A DNA stretch of 64,000 nt, from assembly GCA_017536475.1 (NCBI GenBank), contig JAFXHH010000001.1, forward strand, positions 26,879 through 90,878, in the 5' to 3' direction. Position numbers and translations under genes: made by a program. Positions 8,322-17,372 of this stretch are shown one piece after another (position 1 is the first letter of the stretch; the number at the start of each line of letters is the position of its first letter). A model generated the notes under the pieces. That model saw nothing but the letters and a program-made list of their open reading frames with translations. It was not told the origin of the DNA and did no database searches. The DNA is from Clostridia bacterium. Lineage in GTDB: Bacteria > Bacillota > Clostridia > Oscillospirales > CAG-272.

Positions 8322-10331
8322 ATGAAAGCATTAATTTTGAATTCCGGCCTTGGTCGCCGCATGGGTGTACTTACAAGCGAACACCCCAAATGCATGACAG
8401 AAATCTCTGCAAGGGATACCATACTTTCGCGTCAGCTCAAGCTGATCGCAGAAGCGGGAATAAAAGAAGTAGTTATGACCACGGGATATTTCGACGAGAT
8501 ACTCGTGAACTACTGTCACTCGTTGAATCTTCCGTTGAACTACACCTTTGTAAACAATCCCGTTTACGACAAGACCAACTACATCTATTCGATCTATTGT
8601 GCAAAGGATCATCTTCGCGACGAGGATATCGTGCTGATGCACGGCGACCTTGTTTTCGAATCTGAGGTCTTTGACAAGGTGATCGCAAGTGAGAACAGCT
8701 GTATGACCGTCAGCTCGACTCTGCCTTTGCCCGAAAAGGATTTCAAGGCAGTAATAGGCGAGGGAAGAGTTACGGCGGTGGGAATAGAGTTCTTTGCCGA
8801 CGCTATGGCGGCTCAGCCTCTCTACAAGCTTTGCAAGGACGATTGGAACGTATGGCTTGACGAGATCTGCGCGTTCTGTGAGAGCGACAACCGCAAGTGC
8901 TATGCTGAAAACGCATTTAATAAGGTGTCGGACAAGTGCCATATCTATCCTCTTGACGTGAAGGACTCTCTCTGCGGAGAGATCGACACTCCCGAGGATT
9001 TGGCGGTAGTATCCAAGCAGATCGCGGAGCTTGAAAACAGAATCGTTTATATGTGCTTTTCCACCGATATGATCCACTCGGGACACATCGCCATTATCAA
9101 GAAGGCGCAAAAGCTTGGTAAGCTTGTCATCGGTGTTCTTTCCGACGAGGCGGTTGCCTCCTACAAGCGTTTCCCCCTGATGCCATACGAGGAGAGAAAG
9201 TCTCTCGTTGAGAATATAAACGGTGTCGCTATGGTTATTGAACAGAAGGAGCTCAGCTATGCCGAGAACATCAAGGCCTTGAAGCCCGCATACGTGGTTC
9301 ACGGTGACGATTGGCGCGAGGGCTTCCAGAGACCCATTCGCGACGAGGTCGTGGAGCTTCTTTCGGAATATGGCGGCAAGCTGGTAGAGTACCCTTATTC
9401 GAAGACTGATACCTATCTGGAGATGGAAAAGCTCTCGAGAGCAAAGCTTTCTATGCCCGACATGCGCCGCGGCAGACTGAAAAAGCTCATTGGAATGAAA
9501 GGTCTTGTTACCGCGATGGAGGCACACAGCGGAATCACGGGACTTATCGTTGAAAACACCAAGGTTTTGCAGGACGGCAAGACATATCAGTTCGACGCTA
9601 TGTGGGTATCCAGCCTTTGCGACAGTACCGCAAAGGGCAAGCCCGACATCGAGCTCGTTGATATGACCTCTCGTTTCCGCACTATTGACGATATTATGGA
9701 AGTCACCACAAAGCCGATCATCTTCGACGGTGACACTGGCGGACTTACCGAGCACTTTGTTTATACCGTAAAGACGCTTGAGAGAATGGGCGTTTCCATG
9801 GTAATCATCGAGGACAAAACGGGACTTAAAAAGAACTCGCTCTTCGGTACAGAGGTTCAGCAGACTCAGGACAGCATCGAGAACTTCTGCGAGAAGATAA
9901 AGGCAGGTAAGAAGGCACAGAAGACGAAGGAATTTATGATCTGTGCGCGAATCGAGTCACTTATTCTCGAGAGAGGAATGGAAGACGCGCTTGAAAGAGC
10001 CTTTGCGTTCTCGGGAGCAGGTGCCGACGCGATCATGATACACAGCCGCAAGAAAGATCCTGCGGAGATCTTCGAATTTGTTGAGAAATTCCGCGAGAAG
10101 AATCAGGCGACGCCTATCGTCGTAGTCCCCACCTCGTTCAACGCGGTAACCGAGCAGGAGTTCAAGCAGAGGGGTGTAAACGTTGTTATTTATGCGAACC
10201 AGCTGACCAGAAGCGGATTCCCCGCAATGCAGAAGACTGCTACGACGATCCTCGAGAACCACCGTGCAAAAGAAGCAGACGATATGTGTATGTCTATCAA
10301 GGAGATCATCACCCTCATTCCCGAGGAATGA
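8322..10331 (+). CDS. pepM: Nucleotidyltransferase-cytidylyltransferase-PEP mutase fusion
   Basis: A 669-residue fusion that commits carbon to phosphonate synthesis. Residues 1 to about 235 form a LicC/PntC-like nucleotidyltransferase (LNSGLGRRMG, HPKCM, HGDLVF, EIDTPEDL). Residues about 238-380 form a TagD-like cytidylyltransferase fold with HSGH at 252-255; the RTxGISTT-type ending of that family is replaced by YSKTDTYL. Residues about 385-669 are PEP mutase, with the diagnostic EDKTGLKKNS at 497-506. PEP mutase converts phosphoenolpyruvate to phosphonopyruvate; PntC-type domains activate a finished phosphonate with CTP. The mutase call is very strong, and the role of the first domain follows from family knowledge. 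Confidence 0.93.
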   Translation: MKALILNSGLGRRMGVLTSEHPKCMTEISARDTILSRQLKLIAEAGIKEVVMTTGYFDEILVNYCHSLNLPLNYTFVNNPVYDKTNYIYSIYCAKDHLRDEDIVLMHGDLVFESEVFDKVIASENSCMTVSSTLPLPEKDFKAVIGEGRVTAVGIEFFADAMAAQPLYKLCKDDWNVWLDEICAFCESDNRKCYAENAFNKVSDKCHIYPLDVKDSLCGEIDTPEDLAVVSKQIAELENRIVYMCFSTDMIHSGHIAIIKKAQKLGKLVIGVLSDEAVASYKRFPLMPYEERKSLVENINGVAMVIEQKELSYAENIKALKPAYVVHGDDWREGFQRPIRDEVVELLSEYGGKLVEYPYSKTDTYLEMEKLSRAKLSMPDMRRGRLKKLIGMKGLVTAMEAHSGITGLIVENTKVLQDGKTYQFDAMWVSSLCDSTAKGKPDIELVDMTSRFRTIDDIMEVTTKPIIFDGDTGGLTEHFVYTVKTLERMGVSMVIIEDKTGLKKNSLFGTEVQQTQDSIENFCEKIKAGKKAQKTKEFMICARIESLILERGMEDALERAFAFSGAGADAIMIHSRKKDPAEIFEFVEKFREKNQATPIVVVPTSFNAVTEQEFKQRGVNVVIYANQLTRSGFPAMQKTATTILENHRAKEADDMCMSIKEIITLIPEE

Positions 10332-10351
10332 TTTTCTGAAAGGAAAATATT

Positions 10352-11470
10352 GTGAAACAAAGAATTATCGAGGGTAAAGCCTCATATCAGCAAATTGGCA
10401 AAGTAATAGGCGAGCTGGAAGCAAAAAAAATCCTGCTCGTCTATACCGAGCCCGTAAAATATCTTCCCGTTTGGGAATATATTCACGCTCTTGAAACTCC
10501 CGCAGTAGAGTTCTGCGAGTTTACCTCCAACCCAAAATATGAGGAGGTAGAGGCAGGTGTGGAGCTGTTTAATCGCGAAAAGTGCGACGCTATCGTTGCT
10601 ATTGGCGGCGGAAGTGCCATCGACGTGGCGAAGTGTATCAAGCTTTATTGCAAAATGTCCAAGGACACCGTATATCTGAAGCAGGAATACACCGACACAC
10701 AGGTGCCCCTTATCGCTATGCCCACTACCGCGGGCACGGGAAGTGAATCGACGCCTTTTGCCGTTATATATTACGAGGGCGTGAAGCAGTCCGTAAAGCA
10801 TGCGAGCATTATTCCCGACGTGGCGGTGCTTGACGGCGACGTTTTGACGGGACTTCCCGTATATCAGAAAAAATGCACCGTTCTCGACGCGCTCTGTCAG
10901 GCGATAGAGTCCTGGTGGTCGGTCTATTCCACCGACGAGAGCAAGGCATACTCGAAGAGAGCTATCGAGAAGATAATGGCAAACGTTTTTGAGTACGTTG
11001 AGGAGAATACCGAGAGGGCAAGGGACGAGATAATGTCGGCGGCAAACCTTGCGGGCAGAGCAATTTGCATAACCGCAACCACCGCCCCTCACGCTATGAG
11101 CTATAAGGTGACCTCACTCTACGGTTTCCCGCACGGTCACGCGGTTGCGGTGAATCTGCACAGGGTTTGGAGATATATGCTTGAAAATCCTCAAAATTGT
11201 GTCGATAAACGTGGAGTTGACTATCTTTTTGCCACGTTTAAAGATATAGGAAACGCTATGGGATATGGCAATGCCGAGGAGGCTTGCCTTGGATTTGAGC
11301 AGATGCTTGAGCGTCTTGATATACGCGATCCGAAGGATGAATGTAAGGAGAGTGCGGCGCGTATATTGACCGATGCCGTCAACGTTGAAAGACTTGGAAA
11401 CAACCCCGTGCGCCTTGACAAAGACGCGATCTATAAGATATATATGGAGATACTGAAAGATGAAGCTTGA
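10352..11470 (+). CDS. Fe-type alcohol dehydrogenase, probable phosphonoacetaldehyde reductase
   Basis: A 372-residue iron-dependent alcohol dehydrogenase. The NAD-binding GGGSAIDVAK, the PTTAGTGSE loop and the histidine-rich metal region (ALCQAIES, TAPHAMSY, GFPHGHAVAV) are complete. It lies between PEP mutase and phosphonopyruvate decarboxylase. In known phosphonate pathways an enzyme of this class in that position reduces phosphonoacetaldehyde to 2-hydroxyethylphosphonate. No aminotransferase of the 2-aminoethylphosphonate branch is present in the window. It starts at a GTG (10352) preceded by GAAAGG, and its end overlaps the next gene by 11 bases. Confidence 0.85.
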   Translation: MKQRIIEGKASYQQIGKVIGELEAKKILLVYTEPVKYLPVWEYIHALETPAVEFCEFTSNPKYEEVEAGVELFNREKCDAIVAIGGGSAIDVAKCIKLYCKMSKDTVYLKQEYTDTQVPLIAMPTTAGTGSESTPFAVIYYEGVKQSVKHASIIPDVAVLDGDVLTGLPVYQKKCTVLDALCQAIESWWSVYSTDESKAYSKRAIEKIMANVFEYVEENTERARDEIMSAANLAGRAICITATTAPHAMSYKVTSLYGFPHGHAVAVNLHRVWRYMLENPQNCVDKRGVDYLFATFKDIGNAMGYGNAEEACLGFEQMLERLDIRDPKDECKESAARILTDAVNVERLGNNPVRLDKDAIYKIYMEILKDEA

Positions 11471-12566
11471 TTTTTTAAAGGAATTTGAATTTTTCACGGG
11501 TGTGCCCGATTCACAGCTTAAGCCCCTGTGCAACTATCTGATGGCGACTTACGGTATATCGGACAAGCACGTGATTGCCGCAAACGAGGGCAACGCGGTC
11601 GGACTTGCCGCAGGATATCATCTTGCAACGGGTAAGGTGCCCGTAGTCTATATGCAGAACAGCGGACTTGGCAATATTATCAACCCCGTCGCGTCGCTTA
11701 TGAACGACAAGGTATACGGAATTCCTTGCGTGTTTATCGTCGGTTGGCGCGGAGAGCCGGGAGTTCACGACGAGCCCCAGCATATCTATCAGGGAGAAGT
11801 TACCGTAAAGCTCCTTGAGGATATGGATATAGCTACGTTTATTATCGGCAAGGATACGACCGAGGACGAGATTTCGGCAAAGATGACCGAGTTCAAGACT
11901 ATTTTGGCAAAGGGCAAGCAGGTCGCATTCGTGGTTCGCAAGGGCGCGCTTGAATTCGACGGAAAGGTCAAATATACCAATGATAACAAAATGGTGCGCG
12001 AGGAGATAATCGAGCACATAGCAACCGTTAGTGATACCGACGTTGTGGTATCCACGACTGGAAAAGCGTCAAGAGAGCTTTTTGAGATAAGAGAAAGACG
12101 CGGACAGACTCACGGATCGGATTTTCTCACCGTCGGATCAATGGGACATTCTTCCTCTATCGCTTTGGCTATCGCTCGTCAGAAGCCCGACCGTAAGGTT
12201 TGGATAATCGACGGCGACGGAGCGCTCCTTATGCATATGGGTTCTATGGCTTTGCTTGGCGCGAACGCTCCCAAAAACGTAGTGCACGTGGTCATTAATA
12301 ACGGTGCTCACGAGACGGTCGGCGGTATGCCTACCGTCGCTGAGAAGATAGATCTTTGTAAAATTGCGGATGGTTGCGGATATCCCAATTTCGTTTCGGT
12401 AGATAGCTTTGAGGCTCTCGACGAGGCGCTTCGTGCAGCAAAGGGTAGAGACGAGCTTTCGTTTATCGAGGTCAAGTGCTCTATCGGTGCAAGAGACGAT
12501 CTCGGCAGACCGACTACTACCGCGAAAGAGAACAAAGAAAACTTTATGAAGTATTTGGAAGGCTGA
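11460..12566 (+). CDS. ppd: Phosphonopyruvate decarboxylase
   Basis: A thiamine-diphosphate enzyme of 368 residues, the usual length for Ppd/AepY, which drives the unfavourable PEP mutase step by decarboxylating phosphonopyruvate to phosphonoacetaldehyde. Seen: the early FFTGVPDSQLKPLC, the catalytic glutamate region AANEGNAVGLAAGYH, and the cofactor site GDGALLMHMGSMAL ending in NNGAHETVGG. The last 27 bases of the gene form part of a 37-bp direct repeat whose second copy lies 1340 bases downstream. Confidence 0.95.
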   Translation: MKLDFLKEFEFFTGVPDSQLKPLCNYLMATYGISDKHVIAANEGNAVGLAAGYHLATGKVPVVYMQNSGLGNIINPVASLMNDKVYGIPCVFIVGWRGEPGVHDEPQHIYQGEVTVKLLEDMDIATFIIGKDTTEDEISAKMTEFKTILAKGKQVAFVVRKGALEFDGKVKYTNDNKMVREEIIEHIATVSDTDVVVSTTGKASRELFEIRERRGQTHGSDFLTVGSMGHSSSIALAIARQKPDRKVWIIDGDGALLMHMGSMALLGANAPKNVVHVVINNGAHETVGGMPTVAEKIDLCKIADGCGYPNFVSVDSFEALDEALRAAKGRDELSFIEVKCSIGARDDLGRPTTTAKENKENFMKYLEG

Positions 12567-12574
12567 TATTATGG
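12538..12574 (+). repeat. 37-bp direct repeat, copy 1
   Basis: Identical to 13878-13914. It covers the last codons and stop of the decarboxylase gene and ends in ATGG. After it the sequences diverge: ATGGAT here, ATGGGA in copy 2. This copy no longer leads into the dehydratase gene; it leads into an AT-rich stretch holding a glycosyltransferase. Confidence 0.95.
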
Positions 12575-12678
12575 ATGGTTTTTCCAAAAGTGTTCCTTAA
12601 GTGAACGAAACGTTACTTGTTAAGTGGTAATGAATAAAACTATATGAATTATATCCTTCTAATTTAATGGAGAGTTAA

Positions 12679-13845
12679 ATGAAATCAATAAAATATATTG
12701 CGTATTACAATACAGACGATAATCTTGAAGAGAGAGTGGTTTTTCCATCTGCCAGCTCAAAAATTAATACTATTTCAAGAGCAATAGGTGAAAAAGGGCT
12801 GAAGGTTGACATCATATCCAGCAGCAATACAACGAGTACAAAAAGCAATAGTTCTAGAAAAGTCAAGCATATATCGGACAATATACGTTTGATTTTGTTA
12901 AAGGGTTACCGTCGCGGAGGGAAAATTCGAAATAAGTACTCAGGATTGATGTTTAAGCTTTCGTTTGGGCTATATTGTTGGAAAAATATAAAAAAAGGTG
13001 ACACGGTTATCGTATATCATTCTTTGAATTATATCGGGCTGATTAAGTGGCTGAAAAAATGCAAAAAAATCAAGTTGATATTGGAAGTTGAAGAAATATA
13101 CGGCGACGTATCTAATTCGATTGAATCACGAAAAATAGAATATTCTTTGTTCCCACTTGCTGATGCATATATTTTTTCAACAGCTATGTTGAATCGAAAG
13201 ATAAATACTGAAAACAAACCGAATGTAATCATAAACGGAACTTACGATTTGGCAAAGGAAATGAATGTTGAACGTACCGACAAATGTATAAGGTGCGTTT
13301 ACGCAGGTACATTAGATAAAATAAAGGGCGGTGCATATAAGGCCGTCCAGAGTGCTGAATTTTTGGATAATCGTTTTGAAATATGTATTGTAGGACGAGG
13401 CAGTGACGAAGAGAAGAGTTATCTAAATGAATTAATTGCAAGTAATAATGCTGTGAGTGATTGCAAAGCGGTGTATGATGGAGAAAAGCGAGGAGACGAT
13501 TTCTTTAGATATTTACAGGAGTGTCAGATTGGACTAAGCACGCAAAATACGGAAGAAGAATACAATAATACCTCATTCCCATCAAAAGTTTTGACATATT
13601 TTTCAAATGGCTTGCGTGTTGTTGCTGGCCGATGTGAAAATATTGAAACGTCAGATATTGGTGATATGATTTACTATTATGACGGAAACGATCCCAAGGA
13701 AATTGCTAATGCCATTAAATCAATTAACTTTGACGATACATACAATCCAAAAGAACGTCTGATAAGCTTAAAAGATCGTTTCGGCAAGGAAATGTTTCAC
13801 CTTATTATGTTTCTTGAGGGTAAAAATAAGAACATAAAAGATTAA
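12679..13845 (+). CDS. Glycosyltransferase, inserted AT-rich gene
   Basis: A 388-residue GT-B type protein. Support comes from CVYAGTLDKIKGGAYKAVQSA, then FEICIVGRGSDEE and the late segment QIGLSTQNTEEEYNNTSFPSKVLTYFSNG, which matches the layout of family 4-like transferases. The EX7E motif is not clear. The ATG at 12679 follows GGAGAG. Its base composition is strongly AT-rich, like genes 91-8170 and unlike the phosphonate and FucNAc genes on either side. It sits inside a segment bounded by the 37-bp direct repeat, which suggests later insertion into an older ppd-capE junction. Confidence 0.75.
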   Translation: MKSIKYIAYYNTDDNLEERVVFPSASSKINTISRAIGEKGLKVDIISSSNTTSTKSNSSRKVKHISDNIRLILLKGYRRGGKIRNKYSGLMFKLSFGLYCWKNIKKGDTVIVYHSLNYIGLIKWLKKCKKIKLILEVEEIYGDVSNSIESRKIEYSLFPLADAYIFSTAMLNRKINTENKPNVIINGTYDLAKEMNVERTDKCIRCVYAGTLDKIKGGAYKAVQSAEFLDNRFEICIVGRGSDEEKSYLNELIASNNAVSDCKAVYDGEKRGDDFFRYLQECQIGLSTQNTEEEYNNTSFPSKVLTYFSNGLRVVAGRCENIETSDIGDMIYYYDGNDPKEIANAIKSINFDDTYNPKERLISLKDRFGKEMFHLIMFLEGKNKNIKD

Positions 13846-13877
13846 TTTATTACAGATAAATTGCAAAAATAAACAAA

Positions 13878-13914
13878 AAAACTTTATGAAGTATTTGGAA
13901 GGCTGATATTATGG
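13878..13914 (+). repeat. 37-bp direct repeat, copy 2
   Basis: A second copy of 12538-12574. Here the repeat supplies the ribosome binding site (GGAAGG at 13896-13901) and the start codon (13911) of the dehydratase gene. The repeated bases still read as the decarboxylase C-terminus and stop codon, so this copy marks the ancestral junction, where the two genes were separated by only four bases. Confidence 0.95.
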
Positions 13915-14957
13915 GACTTTTTACAGGTAAAACGCTTCTTATAACGGGCGGAACGGGCTCTTTTGGAAATGCCGTACTTAACCGCTTTATCGACACCGAC
14001 ATTGGCGAGATCCGTATCTTCTCGCGCGATGAGAAAAAGCAGGACGATATGCGCCACTACTTTCAGGCAACCAAGCCCGCGGTCGCTGAAAAGATCAAAT
14101 TTTATATCGGCGACGTGCGTGATATCCAAAGCGTAAAAAACGCGATGCACGGAGTTGACTACATATTCCACGCGGCAGCGCTCAAGCAGGTGCCCTCGTG
14201 CGAATTCTTCCCAATTGAAGCGGTTAAAACCAATGTCCTCGGTACAGAGAACGTATTGACTGCTGCTATTGACGCAGGTGTAAAGAATATCGTTTGCCTT
14301 TCGACCGACAAGGCGGCATATCCTGTAAACGCTATGGGAACGAGTAAGGCGATGATGGAAAAGGTCATCGTTGCAAAGTCGAGAACGGTCAGCCCCGAGA
14401 AGACCAAGATCTGCTGCACGAGATACGGCAACGTAATGTGCTCGCGCGGCTCTGTAATTCCGCTTTGGATCGAGCAGATCAAAGCAGGGAACCCGATCAC
14501 GATCACCGATCCCACTATGACGAGATTTATTATGTCGCTTGAGGAAGCTGTAGATCTCGTGCTCTTTGCATTCGAGCACGGCGAAAGCGGAGATATTCTC
14601 GTTCAGAAGGCGCCCGCTTGTACCATCAAGACTCAGGCGGAGGCAGTCTGCGGGCTTTTCGGTGGTGATAAGGAAAATATCAAGGTCATCGGTATCCGCC
14701 ACGGCGAAAAGATGTATGAGACACTGCTCACCAACGAGGAGTGCTCGAATGCAATCGACCTCGGTAACTTCTACCGCGTTCCTTGCGACAAGAGAGGATT
14801 GAACTACGACAAATATTTCAACCAGGGCAACACCGAGAGAAATACGCTCACCGAGTTCAATTCTCATAATACTCAACTGCTTAACGTAGAAGAAACCAAG
14901 GCAAAGATAGCATCTCTCGCCTATATTCAGGAAGAGATCGCGAAAATGGGTAAATAA
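13911..14957 (+). CDS. capE: UDP-GlcNAc 4,6-dehydratase/5-epimerase, CapE type
   Basis: An extended short-chain dehydrogenase of 348 residues that begins UDP-N-acetyl-L-fucosamine synthesis. It has the Rossmann GGTGSFG near residue 11, STDKA, and AYPVNAMGTSKAMMEK, where methionine stands in place of the usual catalytic tyrosine; that substitution is characteristic of CapE/FnlA enzymes. The next two genes are the CapF and CapG types, giving the complete three-enzyme route. Its ribosome site lies inside the 37-bp repeat. Confidence 0.93.
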   Translation: MGLFTGKTLLITGGTGSFGNAVLNRFIDTDIGEIRIFSRDEKKQDDMRHYFQATKPAVAEKIKFYIGDVRDIQSVKNAMHGVDYIFHAAALKQVPSCEFFPIEAVKTNVLGTENVLTAAIDAGVKNIVCLSTDKAAYPVNAMGTSKAMMEKVIVAKSRTVSPEKTKICCTRYGNVMCSRGSVIPLWIEQIKAGNPITITDPTMTRFIMSLEEAVDLVLFAFEHGESGDILVQKAPACTIKTQAEAVCGLFGGDKENIKVIGIRHGEKMYETLLTNEECSNAIDLGNFYRVPCDKRGLNYDKYFNQGNTERNTLTEFNSHNTQLLNVEETKAKIASLAYIQEEIAKMGK

Positions 14958-14960
14958 ACT

Positions 14961-16160
14961 ATGAAAATACTTGTAACGGGCGCTGGTGGCTTCGTTGGGA
15001 AAAACCTGACTGAAGCGCTCAAAAACATAAGAGACGGTAAGGATAGAACTCACCCCGAGCTTTCGGTGGAAGAGCTTTATCTTTACGATATTGACTCCGA
15101 GGAATCGTTGCTTGAGGAAGCCTGCGAAAAAGCCGACTTCGTCTTCAACCTCGCGGGAGTCAACCGTCCGCAAAAGAGCGAGGAGTTTATGCAGGGCAAT
15201 TTCGGCTTTGCGTCCAAGCTTCTCGATACTCTGAAAAAATATAACAATAAATGCCCCGTGATGCTTTCGTCGTCTATTCAGGCGACCCTTATCGGTCGCT
15301 ACGACAGTGACTACGGCAGAAGCAAAAGGGCGGGGGAGGATCTGTTCTTCTCCTACGCCACCGAAACGGGCGCGAAGGTACTTGTTTACCGATTTCCAAA
15401 CCTTTTCGGTAAGTGGTGCAGACCGAATTATAACAGTGCCGTGGCAACCTTTTGCCACAATATAGCGAACGATCTGCCTATAACCGTCAACGATCCCAAA
15501 ATTATGCTCGAATTGCTCTATATCGACGACCTCGTTGACGAAATGATCGCCGCGCTTGAGGGCAAAGAGCATCGTTGCGAGTTTGACGGCATCGACACGG
15601 TCCTTTGCGACAAGGGAAGCTTTTGCGCCGTTCCCACAACGCATAAGGTTACGCTTGGCGAGATAGTTGAATTGCTTGAAGACTTCCGTGATCAGCCGAA
15701 AACCCTCGTTATGCCCGAGATCCCCAATAATAGCTTCGCAAAGAAGCTTTACAGCACGTATCTGTCGTATTTGCCGCGTGAAAAGGTCTCTTTTCCGTTG
15801 AAGATGAACGTCGATGCGCGCGGAAGCTTCACCGAGCTTTTGAAAACCGACAAATGCGGTCAGTTCTCGGTAAATATCTCAAAGCCGAGCATCACGAAGG
15901 GTCAGCATTGGCATAACACGAAGTGGGAATTCTTTATTGTGGTCAGCGGACGCGGACTGATACAAATGCGCAGGATCGGCTCGGACGAGGTACTTAATTT
16001 CGAGGTCTCGGGCGAGAAGATCGAGGCGGTGCACATGCTCCCGGGCTATACCCATAACATAATAAATCTGTCGGACACCGATGACCTCGTCACACTTATG
16101 TGGGCAAACGAGCAGTTCGACCCGACAAGACCTGATACGTTTTTTGAGGTGGTAGAATGA
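14961..16160 (+). CDS. capF: Bifunctional UDP-sugar reductase with cupin domain, CapF type
   Basis: A 399-residue enzyme with two domains. The N-terminal part is a Rossmann reductase (VTGAGGFVGKNL; YGRSKRAGEDL as the YxxxK site). The C-terminal 120 residues are a cupin with GQHWHNTKWEFFIVVSGRG, which carries the metal-binding histidines. CapF reduces the 4-keto intermediate in UDP-FucNAc synthesis. The length and domain order match the family exactly. It starts three bases after capE stops, with no clear ribosome site, so translation is probably coupled. Confidence 0.92.
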   Translation: MKILVTGAGGFVGKNLTEALKNIRDGKDRTHPELSVEELYLYDIDSEESLLEEACEKADFVFNLAGVNRPQKSEEFMQGNFGFASKLLDTLKKYNNKCPVMLSSSIQATLIGRYDSDYGRSKRAGEDLFFSYATETGAKVLVYRFPNLFGKWCRPNYNSAVATFCHNIANDLPITVNDPKIMLELLYIDDLVDEMIAALEGKEHRCEFDGIDTVLCDKGSFCAVPTTHKVTLGEIVELLEDFRDQPKTLVMPEIPNNSFAKKLYSTYLSYLPREKVSFPLKMNVDARGSFTELLKTDKCGQFSVNISKPSITKGQHWHNTKWEFFIVVSGRGLIQMRRIGSDEVLNFEVSGEKIEAVHMLPGYTHNIINLSDTDDLVTLMWANEQFDPTRPDTFFEVVE

Positions 16161-17341
16161 ATATAAAACTTGATTACAGCGACGTAAAATTCCAAGACAA
16201 CGGTAAGCTGAAGCTGCTTATCATCGTAGGCACACGCCCCGAGATAATTCGTCTTTCGGCGGTCATAAATAAGTGCCGCAAATATTTTGACTGTATCCTC
16301 GCGCACACGGGTCAGAATTACGATTATAACCTCAACGGAGTCTTCTTCAAGGATCTGAAGCTTGACGCGCCCGAGGTATATATGGACGCGGTTGGCGACG
16401 ATCTTGGCGAAACCGTTGGCAATATCATCAACTGCTCTTATAAGTTGATGAACGCGATCAAGCCCGATGCGCTGCTCGTTCTCGGTGACACTAATTCATG
16501 CCTCTCTGCGATCGCCGCAAAGAGACTCCACATCCCGATCTTCCACATGGAAGCGGGAAACAGATGCAAGGACGAGTGTCTGCCTGAGGAGACCAACCGC
16601 CGCATCGTAGACATAATCTCGGACGTAAATCTTGCATATTCCGAGCAGGCGAGAACATATCTGCACGAGTGCGGTCTGCCCAAGGAAAGAACCTATGTCA
16701 CGGGCTCGCCTATGTCAGAGGTCTTGCGCGCAAATCTTGACGAGATCAGAGCAAGCGATATCCACGCGCGCCTCGGTCTCGAGAAGAAAAAATATATTCT
16801 CCTCTCGGCACACCGAGAAGAGAATATCGACACCGAAAAGAACTTTTTGTCGCTCTTCACCGCGATCAACAAGATGGCGGAGAAATACGATATGCCCGTG
16901 CTCTATTCCTGCCATCCGAGAAGCAAAAAGCGTCTTGAAAACAGTGGATTTAAGCTTGATAAGCGTGTGATCTGCCATGAGCCTCTCGGCTTCCACGACT
17001 ACAACTGTCTGCAGATGAACGCATTTGCAGTCGTTTCCGACAGCGGCACGCTCCCCGAGGAAAGCTCGTTCTTTACAAGCGTCGGCAATCCCTTTCCTGC
17101 GGTCTGCATAAGAACCTCGACCGAGCGCCCCGAGGCGCTTGATAAGGCGTGCTTTATTCTTGCGGGTATCGACGAAAATTCGCTTTTGCAAGCGGTCGAC
17201 ACCGCGGTTGAAATGACCGCGCAGGGCGACTACGGCATACCCGTGCCTACCTACACCGACGAGATCGTTTCGACCAAGGTGGTAAAAATTATTCAGTCCT
17301 ATACGGGTGTGGTAAACAAGATGGTTTGGAGAAAATTCTGA
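16157..17341 (+). CDS. capG: Non-hydrolysing UDP-sugar 2-epimerase, CapG type
   Basis: A 394-residue GT-B-like epimerase that completes UDP-N-acetyl-L-fucosamine by inverting C2. Motifs: VGTRPEIIRLSAV at the start, TGQNYDYN, HMEAGNRC, PEETNRRIVD, SAHREENID and DSGTLPEESSFF. The WecB-like core is complete. Its ATG overlaps the capF stop codon (ATGA), indicating translational coupling. UDP-GlcNAc 2-epimerases share the fold, but the position after capE and capF supports the FucNAc role. Confidence 0.92.
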   Translation: MNIKLDYSDVKFQDNGKLKLLIIVGTRPEIIRLSAVINKCRKYFDCILAHTGQNYDYNLNGVFFKDLKLDAPEVYMDAVGDDLGETVGNIINCSYKLMNAIKPDALLVLGDTNSCLSAIAAKRLHIPIFHMEAGNRCKDECLPEETNRRIVDIISDVNLAYSEQARTYLHECGLPKERTYVTGSPMSEVLRANLDEIRASDIHARLGLEKKKYILLSAHREENIDTEKNFLSLFTAINKMAEKYDMPVLYSCHPRSKKRLENSGFKLDKRVICHEPLGFHDYNCLQMNAFAVVSDSGTLPEESSFFTSVGNPFPAVCIRTSTERPEALDKACFILAGIDENSLLQAVDTAVEMTAQGDYGIPVPTYTDEIVSTKVVKIIQSYTGVVNKMVWRKF

Positions 17342-17372
17342 CGGAATCAAGCAAATGAAAGGAGGCTTGGAT

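Noticed and set aside
8331..9755. Reverse-strand open frame (474 codons) opposite the PEP mutase fusion
   Set aside because: It lies wholly within a gene with strong family motifs on the forward strand; no start site or protein motif supports it.
12538..13914. Insertion sequence bounded by a target duplication
   Set aside because: The segment encodes only a glycosyltransferase; there is no transposase and no terminal inverted repeat, and 37 bp is too long for a usual target duplication.
13884..15644. Long reverse-strand open frame (586 codons) opposite capE and capF
   Set aside because: Both forward genes are complete, recognised enzymes. The reverse frame has no ribosome site, no recognisable domain and a composition expected from codon bias of the forward genes.
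17355..17372. Start of the NTP_transf_5-like protein at the ATG at 17355
   Set aside because: The strong AAAGGAGG at 17358-17365 lies after this ATG and is well placed for the ATG at 17373.
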